Assembly (NCBI RefSeq): GCF_900112195.1
Contig: NZ_FOKR01000002.1
Location: forward strand, 138,624-202,623
Reading direction: 5' to 3'
Source of the DNA: Butyrivibrio sp. YAB3001
GTDB taxonomy: Bacteria > Bacillota > Clostridia > Lachnospirales > Lachnospiraceae
Length of the DNA stretch: 64,000 nucleotides
Shown here: piece by piece, positions 16,578 through 23,774 of the stretch
Layout: every line of letters begins with the position of its first letter
How positions within the stretch are numbered: position 1 is the first letter of the stretch
Notes under the pieces: generated by a model
Told to the model about the DNA's origin: nothing
What the model saw: only the letters and a program-made list of their open reading frames with translations
Database searches by the model: none
Translations under genes and position numbers: made by a program

Positions 16578-18647
16578 TTATAAAGATGCAAAGTCAACTA
16601 AATTTGCCGATTTGGTGTCCATGATACCCTTTAATACACGATGTTGTGGAAGTGATAGATCAGGATCCTCAAACAGGATTTTATCAGCATCAACAGCGGA
16701 TTCTCTTACCAGATCCGAATCATGATAAATGTCACCTATTCTGAAATTAAGATCACCGCTTTGTCTTATTCCGAATAAATCTCCGGGACCACGCTGCTGC
16801 AGATCCTCTTCCGCAATCTTAAATCCATCATTAGTTTTATTCATTATATCGAGTCTTTTCTTTGCATCCTCGCCCTCGGAAGTATTTATAAAAATGCAGT
16901 AGGATTGATATTTACCTCTTCCAACGCGGCCTCTTAGCTGATGCAATTGTGAAAGCCCAAATCTTTCTGAATTCTCTATCATCATTACCGTTGCGTTCGG
17001 AACATTTATACCAACTTCAATAACGGTTGTCGACACAAGTACATCTATCTCTTTTCTTGCAAAGGCTTCCATTATTTCATCCTTTTGGGCAGGCTTCATC
17101 TTGCCATGGAGCATCTCTATGCGAATATCATGAGAAAGATTCTCTCTAAGTATTTCAACATAATCCGTTACATTTGTGAGGCCATCTACTTCGCCTTCTT
17201 CTATCATTGGGCATATCACATAAGCCTGTCTTCCTGCATTGACTTGATCCTGAATAAATTTGTAAGCCTTAGGCCTGTACTCAGTTCCAACAACGCAGTT
17301 TTTTATAGGAAGCCTTCCTCCGGGAAGTTCATTTATAATTGAAATATGCAGATCGCCATATAGAATTATTGCAAGTGTCCTGGGAATAGGTGTTGCACTC
17401 ATAGCAAGAATGTGTGTATTTACACCCTTTCCTGCAAGAGCTTCTCTCTGCCTGACTCCAAATCTGTGTTGTTCATCTGTGACAACCAGTGCAAGATTTT
17501 TATAATTCACTTTGGCCTGAATAAGCGCATTTGTTCCAATTATGCAGTTAACTTCACCTTCGCTTATCTGTCTCTGCGCTTCTTTCTTTTCCTTCGCAGA
17601 AAGAGATCCTGTCAAAAGCACAGGCTTTAATGTATTTAGATCATACTTTTCTATGAACTCTTTAAAACTTTCATAATGCTGCGCTGCCAGGACTTCTGTT
17701 GGGGCCATAAGTGCTCCCTGGAATCCATTTCCTGCAACTGTAAGAAGTGAAAGTAAAGCCAGAATGGTTTTGCCTGAACCAACATCACCCTGAATAAGTC
17801 TGTTCATAACATGCGTGCCAATGAGATCATTTTTTATATCTTCAAAAGCCTGCATCTGCGCATTAGTCAATCTATAAGGGAGATTTTCAAGTAGCCTTTT
17901 TACTTCTTTTTCTTCTTTCATAGGAAAAGAATTCAGGATTTCTTCTGAGTTTTGCTTTAATAACCTAAGTCTTATCACAAAAATAAGAAATTCGTTATAT
18001 GCAAGTCTTCTCCTTGCTTTTTCAAGCATGTCGGCATTCTTTGGAAAATGAATATTTCTTAAAGCTTCTGCATAACCAATAAGATTTAATCTGTTTAAAA
18101 TATCTTCCGGTACAAATTCTTCGATTTTCCCAACATTTATAAAAGCCTGTTCCATGGTCTTAATAACAATGTTATTTGAAAGACCTTTTATTAGAGGATA
18201 CCTTGGCTGGAGCTTTCCTGTAATAGCTGCATATTCCTCGATTTTATACATCTTAGGCTGATCCATATTCAAAAAAGATCCTTTTCTTTGGACCATTCCC
18301 CTAAAAATATGTGTTGTTCCACTTTTTAAAGAATTTGCGAGGTAAGGAGCATTAAAATATGTGATCTTGATCTTACCCGTCTGATCAGCAGCTTCAAATG
18401 AAACGATAGAAAGATTTCTCACTCGTTTACGTGCGATATTTCCAATAATAGTAAGCTTTAGAGCATTTACCTGTCCGGGAATTACATCACTTACGTTAAC
18501 AAATTTGTCGTAGCTGTCATAACACCTGGGATAATATATCAGGAGATTCCCAATATTTTTCACACCACATTTTTCAAATAATTTAGATGTTTTTTCGCCT
18601 ATTCCTTTTAGATTGATTACAAGTTCATCAAAATTATTGTTACTCAA
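16578..18647 (-). CDS. recG: ATP-dependent DNA helicase RecG
   Basis: Branch-migrating helicase that remodels stalled forks and Holliday junctions. The N-terminal wedge/OB domain spans about residues 1-230. The helicase core has Walker A GDVGSGKT, TDEQHRFGVRQR (motif II), AMSATPIPRTLAI, and the C-terminal TTVIEVGINVPNA and QLHQLRGRVGRG. At 689 residues it is complete. In Firmicutes it lies near fakA/asp23/rpmB, as here. A palindromic element separates it from fakA. Confidence 0.97.
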   Translation of the reverse strand: MSNNNFDELVINLKGIGEKTSKLFEKCGVKNIGNLLIYYPRCYDSYDKFVNVSDVIPGQVNALKLTIIGNIARKRVRNLSIVSFEAADQTGKIKITYFNAPYLANSLKSGTTHIFRGMVQRKGSFLNMDQPKMYKIEEYAAITGKLQPRYPLIKGLSNNIVIKTMEQAFINVGKIEEFVPEDILNRLNLIGYAEALRNIHFPKNADMLEKARRRLAYNEFLIFVIRLRLLKQNSEEILNSFPMKEEKEVKRLLENLPYRLTNAQMQAFEDIKNDLIGTHVMNRLIQGDVGSGKTILALLSLLTVAGNGFQGALMAPTEVLAAQHYESFKEFIEKYDLNTLKPVLLTGSLSAKEKKEAQRQISEGEVNCIIGTNALIQAKVNYKNLALVVTDEQHRFGVRQREALAGKGVNTHILAMSATPIPRTLAIILYGDLHISIINELPGGRLPIKNCVVGTEYRPKAYKFIQDQVNAGRQAYVICPMIEEGEVDGLTNVTDYVEILRENLSHDIRIEMLHGKMKPAQKDEIMEAFARKEIDVLVSTTVIEVGINVPNATVMMIENSERFGLSQLHQLRGRVGRGKYQSYCIFINTSEGEDAKKRLDIMNKTNDGFKIAEEDLQQRGPGDLFGIRQSGDLNFRIGDIYHDSDLVRESAVDADKILFEDPDLSLPQHRVLKGIMDTKSANLVDFASL

Positions 18648-18670
18648 CGTCTACCTCACTTGAATTTTCG

Positions 18671-18744
18671 AATGGGTAAAAAGACGGTTCTTCCCGTCTC
18701 ATTATTTAAAATGAGTCAGAAAGAACCGTCCCTAATTACTCATT
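18671..18744. repeat. REP-like long imperfect palindrome
   Basis: Nested inverted repeats are centred near 18706: GACGGTTCTT (18683-18692) with AAGAACCGTC (18721-18730); inside, CTCATT (18698-18703) with AATGAG (18710-18715); outside, AATGGGTAA (18671-18679) with TTACTCATT (18736-18744, one G-T pair). A GACGGTTCT...AGAACCGTC core resembles short palindromes I associate with REP/RAYT-type repeats in Clostridia. It fills the recG-fakA gap. A terminator role for fakA is also possible, but no T-tract follows. Confidence 0.55.
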
Positions 18745-18773
18745 TTTACAGTTCCTTAAGTAAATTCATAATA

Positions 18774-20549
18774 TTATTCAGCAGAAACAATATAATAATA
18801 AATTGGCTGACCACCAAATTGAAGCTCTACATCACAACTAGGGAATTTCTCAGAAACTCTTGCTCTGAATGCATCTGCATCTTTCTCGTCAACGTCACTA
18901 CCATAGTAAATACTGATAAGTTCAAGGCCATCATTCATCATCTTATCAAGCATTTCAACTGTGACATCATCGATTTCACTACCGACAGAAAGAATTCCAG
19001 AATCTCCGATTCCCATGTAATCACCCTGTTTGATCTGAACATCATCAATAGTGGTATCACGCACAGCATAAGTTACCTCTCCGGTACTAACTGTTGAGAG
19101 TGACTCTGTCATTGCTGCCACAACATCATCAACAGGTGTCTCAGGAACGTAGTTGATGATTGCTGTAATACCCTGAGGTATAGTCTTGGATGGAACTACA
19201 ACGATTCTCTTTCCGTCTTCATTATCTTCAGACATAATAGCTGCCTGATTTGCAGCAAGAATTATATTCTTATTGTTTGGTAAAACAATGACTGTATCAG
19301 CATTTACCTTATCAACTGCATCAAGGATATCTGCTGTGCTTGGATTCATTGTCTGACCGCCTTCTATAACATAATCAACGCCAAGACCTCTGAAAATTTC
19401 AGCAAGACCTGAACCCGCACAGACAGTAACAAAACCGATTTCTTTTTTAGGTTCATTAGTTACCGCTTCTGTCTTATTGCCAGCATCAACCTTATCTCCG
19501 AGAGGAATATCATCGCCAGGCAGATAAGTAGGAGTAAGCTCTGCTGCTCCGTTTATTTCAGTCTTAATCTCAGCCCATGTACCATCATTGTTTTCATGGA
19601 AAAGCTTCTCACGATGTTCCATTCTCATGTTATCTATTTTCATATTAGATAACTGTCCGTACATCAAAGCTCTCTGAATTGCAAGACCCGGATCATTTGA
19701 GTGAACATGAACCTTGCAGATCTCATCATCTGCAACCATAACAATGCTGTCACCAATTGATTCAAGGAATCCCTTGAAGTCGATTTCCTGTTTTACATTT
19801 AAAGGCTTGTTAAGAAGAACTATAAATTCTGTACAATATCCAAATTTAATGTCTTCTTCCTTAGCTTCCACACCTGCTCTTGCCCCTGGAGTAACATGCT
19901 CTTCTTTAATGGAAAGATCTATTTCTTTTCCAAGGAAACCATCAAATGCGCCCTTGAGAACTTGTACAAGTCCCTGTCCGCCTGAATCTACAACGCCTGC
20001 CTGCTTAAGAACAGGAAGCATATCCGGAGTCTTGGCAAGAACTTCTTCAGCATATTTAATAACTTCTGCGCCAAATATTTCAATATCATCAATTCCCTGA
20101 AGTGCAATCTCACGTGCTTTGTCACTTGCTCCCTTGGCAACAGTAAGGATTGTTCCTTCCTTGGGCTTCATAACAGCCTTATATGCAGTCTCGACAGCCT
20201 TTTCAAACGCATCAGCCAAAACTTTAACATTTACCTCTTCTGAAGCTTTTACAACCTTTGTGAATCCTCTTAAAAGCTGTGAAAGAATAACGCCTGAATT
20301 ACCTCTTGCTCCACGTAATGAACCGGATGAAATGGCTTTACAGATATCTTCCATGGAAGCTTTGTCGCCCAATTTGCTCACTTCCTTGGCAGCAGACATA
20401 ATAGTCATTGTCATGTTGGTTCCTGTGTCTCCATCAGGTACAGGGAAAACATTAAGTTCATTTATCCACTCTTTTTTTGCTTCAAGATTTTTGGCACCAG
20501 TTAAAAACATTTTAGCCAATAACTTGGCGTCAATTACATTGTTACTCAA
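18774..20549 (-). CDS. fakA: fatty acid kinase, ATP-binding subunit FakA (DAK2/YloV family)
   Basis: Phosphorylates FakB-bound fatty acids, feeding exogenous fatty acids into phospholipids. The N-terminal DhaL-type domain (about residues 1-210) has NVFPVPDGDTGTNM with the Mg-ATP aspartates and GARGNSGVILSQLLRG. The middle region with VHVHSNDPG and the C-terminal DegV-like region (from about 365) complete the FakA architecture. At 591 residues it is slightly longer than typical, with an acidic linker near residue 330. It follows asp23 at 35 nt; a DegV/FakB gene is downstream. Confidence 0.92.
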   Translation of the reverse strand: MSNNVIDAKLLAKMFLTGAKNLEAKKEWINELNVFPVPDGDTGTNMTMTIMSAAKEVSKLGDKASMEDICKAISSGSLRGARGNSGVILSQLLRGFTKVVKASEEVNVKVLADAFEKAVETAYKAVMKPKEGTILTVAKGASDKAREIALQGIDDIEIFGAEVIKYAEEVLAKTPDMLPVLKQAGVVDSGGQGLVQVLKGAFDGFLGKEIDLSIKEEHVTPGARAGVEAKEEDIKFGYCTEFIVLLNKPLNVKQEIDFKGFLESIGDSIVMVADDEICKVHVHSNDPGLAIQRALMYGQLSNMKIDNMRMEHREKLFHENNDGTWAEIKTEINGAAELTPTYLPGDDIPLGDKVDAGNKTEAVTNEPKKEIGFVTVCAGSGLAEIFRGLGVDYVIEGGQTMNPSTADILDAVDKVNADTVIVLPNNKNIILAANQAAIMSEDNEDGKRIVVVPSKTIPQGITAIINYVPETPVDDVVAAMTESLSTVSTGEVTYAVRDTTIDDVQIKQGDYMGIGDSGILSVGSEIDDVTVEMLDKMMNDGLELISIYYGSDVDEKDADAFRARVSEKFPSCDVELQFGGQPIYYYIVSAE

Positions 20550-20584
20550 AATTAAATCCTCCTAGACTTGCGTTTCCTGTATAT

Positions 20585-20947
20585 TTAGTCTATAACACGG
20601 ACGCCTTCAATATAGATATTGATCTTTTCGATTTCAAGCCCCGTAAACTCTTCAACCTTATATTTAACAGTATCTATAAGGTTATCTGATACTGCAGAAA
20701 TACTAACACCATAAGCTACTATAACATGGAAGTCAAGTTTAAGCTTATTATCATCATCTAAAGTAACATTGATTCCTCTAGTCATGGAATCAAGTTTAAG
20801 CAGGCTTACCAGACCATCCTTGACATTAACATTTGCCATTCCCACGATACCAAAACATTCCATGGCAACAGCTCCAGCATACTGGGCAATTACTTCATTA
20901 TCAATTGAAATACTTCCCATGTGCGTATTCACTACAGAAGCCTTCAT
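20585..20947 (-). CDS. Asp23/Gls24-family (YloU) envelope protein
   Basis: 120-residue member of the Asp23 family. It starts with the family pattern GSISIDNEVIAQYAGAVAME and CFGIVGMANVNVKDG, with a second conserved block LDFHVIVAYGVSISAVSDNL and KVEEFTGLEIEKINIYIEGV. These proteins lie at the membrane and are linked to envelope stress and fatty-acid metabolism. It is the first gene of the fakA run, with AAGGAGGAATTAT before the ATG, and is divergent from rpmB, the conserved Firmicute arrangement. Confidence 0.95.
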   Translation of the reverse strand: MKASVVNTHMGSISIDNEVIAQYAGAVAMECFGIVGMANVNVKDGLVSLLKLDSMTRGINVTLDDDNKLKLDFHVIVAYGVSISAVSDNLIDTVKYKVEEFTGLEIEKINIYIEGVRVID

Positions 20948-21012
20948 ATAATTCCTCCTTAATGCGTGAAATTACGATTGTAAAACAACCTACTTTATCG
21001 CATACATATAGT

Positions 21013-21018
21013 ATTATA
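21013..21018 (-). promoter_or_regulatory. candidate -10 box for asp23-fakA
   Basis: A perfect minus-strand TATAAT lies 66 nt before the asp23 start codon in the divergent asp23-rpmB gap. The matching -35 (TTTATT at 17 bp) is poor, so only the -10 box is marked. Confidence 0.4.
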
Positions 21019-21063
21019 ATAGCAGTTTAATAAAAAATAAACCATATTTTTTGAAAGAATTAC

Positions 21064-21092
21064 TTGCATTTCTATTTTGTATCTGCTAAGAT
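21064..21092 (+). promoter_or_regulatory. predicted promoter of rpmB
   Basis: TTGCAT (21064-21069) and TAAGAT (21087-21092) are 17 bp apart, each matching four of six consensus bases. The leader is about 60 nt and ends in AAGGAGGTG before the rpmB ATG. Confidence 0.45.
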
Positions 21093-21160
21093 ATCAATGT
21101 TGCGGAAATTTTTGCCGTTAAATTTATTGTAAATTATATGGCTTATAAGGAGGTGTCAAA

Positions 21161-21346
21161 ATGGCTAAATGTGATATTTGTGGCAAGGGCGTTCATTTCG
21201 GAAACAACGTAAGCCATTCTCATAGAAGATCTAACAGAGTTTGGAAGTCAAATGTTCAGCACGTTGCTTGCAAGATTAATGGCGCTACAAAGAGATTGCA
21301 TGTATGTGCAAGCTGCCTTAGATCTAACAAAGTAGAAAGAGCATAA
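21161..21346 (+). CDS. rpmB: 50S ribosomal protein L28 (zinc-ribbon form)
   Basis: 61-residue ribosomal protein L28. It retains the four zinc-binding cysteines, CDIC near the N-terminus and CASC near the C-terminus, so it is the zinc-containing paralogue type rather than the cysteine-free form. VSHSHRRSNRVWKSNVQ is the family core. Strong Shine-Dalgarno AAGGAGGTG 5 nt before the ATG, and a terminator immediately after, make it a single-gene unit, divergent from asp23. Confidence 0.97.
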   Translation: MAKCDICGKGVHFGNNVSHSHRRSNRVWKSNVQHVACKINGATKRLHVCASCLRSNKVERA

Positions 21347-21361
21347 TGATGCTACAAAAAG

Positions 21362-21386
21362 CCACCTGTTTATCAGGTGGTTTTTT
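21362..21386 (+). terminator. rho-independent terminator of rpmB
   Basis: CCACCTG (21362-21368) pairs with CAGGTGG (21374-21380) over a 5-nt loop, followed by TTTTTT at 21381-21386. It begins 15 nt after the rpmB stop codon. Confidence 0.9.
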
Positions 21387-21471
21387 ATTACCTATAAAGA
21401 ATGCTCAGCAATAACGACTACACAATAAATACTTCGCTAAGGATTCATACTCGAAAACTCTTTTTCATCAA

Positions 21472-21891
21472 TTATATCGAGAATCCAAACAGAGCAAGTT
21501 TAGATATTATCACTTCTCTTATTATCATGCCTTTCTGTGTCTTCTCTTCTACACTTAGCTTCACCAATTGATCTACGGTATATACTTTTTCTTTAAATCC
21601 CTTTTGAATATTTGACGGATCTTTGTACTGCGATACCCTGATTCTTGTTTTTAATTGTCTGAAAATCCTGTAATCGAAAGATTCATCTGTCAAATAATAA
21701 AAATGACTCTCTAATGTAGTGTCAAGATCAATATCATCTTTTAAATATTTTGAAATAATTGTCTTGTATTTAAATGGAACCATTTCATTATTTAAGAGCT
21801 CATTATAATTATAACGAGCTCCAAAATAATATCTTTCTATATCCTGCATATAATACTTAAAATCATTTTCATTTACAATATTATTCATCAT
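21472..21891 (-). CDS. unknown protein, last gene of the sigma-like/rhomboid-like trio
   Basis: Not recognised. A soluble protein of about 139 residues with many Tyr and Asp residues in the first half (DFKYYMQDIERYYFGARYNY) and a basic second half ending KLALFGFSI. The frame extends further upstream, but I start it at the ATG at 21891 (or its neighbour at 21888), because this overlaps the end of the sigma-like gene by 11 (or 8) nt in the ATGATGAATAA arrangement typical of coupled translation. No good Shine-Dalgarno is visible. It is probably translated with the sigma-like gene. Confidence 0.6.
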   Translation of the reverse strand: MMNNIVNENDFKYYMQDIERYYFGARYNYNELLNNEMVPFKYKTIISKYLKDDIDLDTTLESHFYYLTDESFDYRIFRQLKTRIRVSQYKDPSNIQKGFKEKVYTVDQLVKLSVEEKTQKGMIIREVIISKLALFGFSI

Positions 21892-22657
21892 CTGATCTGT
21901 TATTATTCTCTCCGCTGTCAATGTCTTCAATGTTGTCGCCACTAAATTTAATGGCATCTCTTATCTTATCTTCATCCCAGCCTGTTTCAAAGGCAAGTTC
22001 TTTTACAGTAACTTTTCTCCTTAGATCATCAGAAAGTTCTTTTGCCTTATCAGCAACTTCCTGAACAAGTTTTAATACCTTCTGATTGCCTGCATCCTCA
22101 GCCAGATTTTCTTCAATGATAGCTTCCATTGCATCAAGCATCATTTTATAAAGAAATGCTTCTACTTCTTTTGGCTCGCCGACTGCATCAAGCATTGTAA
22201 CTCCCTTAGCTAGAGCAAAATTTCCCTCACCAATCAGATCTTCAAGGTATACGCCCTGCTCAGTGTACATTTTAGCGACATCTACAACCAATGAAAGATA
22301 ACATTCGATGAGCTTGCTCTGAGCATCCTTATCACCTGAAATGGCAGCCATTGATAAAGCCATTTTCTCTCCTTCTGAATAAACAGGCAGAGATTTTAGA
22401 CTCTCAAGGTAGTCATTTAAATAGTTTGTTTCTTCGTCAGTAAGATCAAAACTTGTGTCAATGGCTTCATCTACACCAATCTTATGATTACGAAGATAAT
22501 CGTATACCATTTCCAACTGTTTTTCATCAAGTTCAAGCTCTTCAAAGGCTTCTTTCACCTGATCTTTACTGATAAAATTTTTGTTTTCTCTTGCAGTTCT
22601 GGTTACAATTTTAAGTGTTTCCGCAAATTCTTTTTCTTTATTATCAATATTTCCCAT
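21881..22657 (-). CDS. sigma-70-like protein lacking region 4
   Basis: About 258 residues. Residue numbers below count from the in-frame ATG at 22669. Residues 15-70 resemble sigma region 1.1 (FISKDQVKEAFEE, MVYDYLRNHKIGVDEA). Residues 82-155 match regions 1.2 to 2.2 (YLNDYLESLKSLPVYSEGE, YLSLVVDVAKMY, LEDLIGEGNFALAKG), the core-polymerase-binding part. The region 2.3-2.4 segment (160-188) has lost the aromatic and basic residues that melt and read the -10 box. Residues 195-245 resemble region 3 (RRKVTVKELAFETGWDEDKI). There is no region 4. I start at the ATG at 22657 behind GAGG at 6 nt. It could bind core RNA polymerase without promoter recognition; that is inference. Confidence 0.7.
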   Translation of the reverse strand: MGNIDNKEKEFAETLKIVTRTARENKNFISKDQVKEAFEELELDEKQLEMVYDYLRNHKIGVDEAIDTSFDLTDEETNYLNDYLESLKSLPVYSEGEKMALSMAAISGDKDAQSKLIECYLSLVVDVAKMYTEQGVYLEDLIGEGNFALAKGVTMLDAVGEPKEVEAFLYKMMLDAMEAIIEENLAEDAGNQKVLKLVQEVADKAKELSDDLRRKVTVKELAFETGWDEDKIRDAIKFSGDNIEDIDSGENNNRSDDE

Positions 22658-22665
22658 TTTTAGCC

Positions 22666-23535
22666 TCATTTAACATGTTGATGTGTAAAAAGATGATCCT
22701 GGCAGTATTCATAATTGCCATTACATTTTGAGCAAAATCTAAATTCAAGTTCCGGATGATCAACTTCTGTCCTGCCACAAACTGCGCATTTATGCCTTGT
22801 TACGCCCTTAGGAGTCATTTTGGTACCACGCTGAAAATCATTTCTGCGTTTAACTTCTTTTGGTCTGAAATGTGATAATTTGCCAGTCTGGAGCCAGAAA
22901 AGTATCAGGTTAAGAAGCTGAGATCCTATAGCAAAGAATATGCAATAATTTTGTGATATAAATCCAACAAAGCATTCATATACCATTATCGCGCCATATA
23001 ATATTCCAAGATATTTCACTTTTATCGGAATAATAAACATAAGAAGAACCTGCATTTGAGGATAAAGAATCGCAAACGCAAGAAAAACTGTCTGCTGCAA
23101 ATAATAAGTACTAAAATAGGATGAATAATAGAACATAATTGCATAGGCAGTATCAGGAGCAATGACATTATAAATCGCATAAGCAAGAAAAGCTCCTATT
23201 ATCATAAAAATCATTCCGCCAAAAATAAAAAGATTGTATCGGAATGTTCCCAAGGTTCGTTCCATTGTATTTCCTATAAAATAATAGAAAATCAAAGTTA
23301 TAAAAATCAAAAGACTAAATCCTGATGGGGGAATTAAAATCCAAGAGAAAATTCGCCATATCTGTCCCTGAAGTATCAGTGCCGGATTTAATGTGAGAAA
23401 AGCTGTAATATTAACGCTTGATGGTGCAAGTTGAAGAACATAGCCCACCACATAAAGACCTATTATATAGATCGTAAGATTTGGAATAGCAAATTTTCCA
23501 ATTTTTCTTTCAAGTTCATTTATAAAATTGTTCAT
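22666..23535 (-). CDS. rhomboid-like membrane protein with C-terminal zinc ribbon, probably non-proteolytic
   Basis: About six membrane helices between residues 17 and 217 resemble the rhomboid fold: QIWRIFSWILIPP matches the loop after helix 1, and LYPQMQVLLMFIIPIKVKYLG matches the segment after the catalytic helix. The catalytic GxSG serine motif is missing; the equivalent region reads FYYSSYFSTYYLQQTVFLA. After a basic linker there is a zinc ribbon with Cys250, Cys253, Cys268 and Cys271, and a His-rich tail. It overlaps the frame of the sigma-like gene by 4 nt if that gene uses its first ATG. Membrane-anchored partner of the sigma-like protein is a hypothesis from position. Confidence 0.7.
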   Translation of the reverse strand: MNNFINELERKIGKFAIPNLTIYIIGLYVVGYVLQLAPSSVNITAFLTLNPALILQGQIWRIFSWILIPPSGFSLLIFITLIFYYFIGNTMERTLGTFRYNLFIFGGMIFMIIGAFLAYAIYNVIAPDTAYAIMFYYSSYFSTYYLQQTVFLAFAILYPQMQVLLMFIIPIKVKYLGILYGAIMVYECFVGFISQNYCIFFAIGSQLLNLILFWLQTGKLSHFRPKEVKRRNDFQRGTKMTPKGVTRHKCAVCGRTEVDHPELEFRFCSKCNGNYEYCQDHLFTHQHVK

Positions 23536-23672
23536 TTTATCAACTCCGTTTTTCTGATTATTCTAAATATCTTCCATCTTTTTATACTGATATATCAACC
23601 ATGATACCACAAATAAGCTAAAGATATCTTTAATTTTTGGACACAATTTAAATTTTATACAATTCATTCCGG

Positions 23673-23701
23673 TTGATTTTTAATTACCCCTGCATTATAA
23701 T
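23673..23701 (+). promoter_or_regulatory. predicted strong sigma-A promoter of the activase gene
   Basis: TTGATT (23673-23678) and a perfect TATAAT (23696-23701) are separated by 17 bp. The predicted leader is about 67 nt. Confidence 0.75.
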
Positions 23702-23714
23702 CATAGGGATTGTC

Positions 23715-23738
23715 TTCTGCAACATGTATTTTGCAGAA
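23715..23738 (+). promoter_or_regulatory. hairpin in the leader of the activase gene
   Basis: TTCTGCAA (23715-23722) pairs with TTGCAGAA (23731-23738) over an 8-nt loop, starting about 7 nt after the predicted transcription start. No T-tract follows, so it is not a terminator; RNA stability or a regulator site are possible. Confidence 0.45.
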
Positions 23739-23774
23739 AACATCTTTATTTATTAGAAATTATGAGGTATTGAA

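Noticed and set aside
18660-19097. 145-residue plus-strand reading frame between recG and fakA
   Set aside because: It starts in the REP-like palindrome and then reads antisense through the fakA C-terminus; no Shine-Dalgarno and no protein-like composition.
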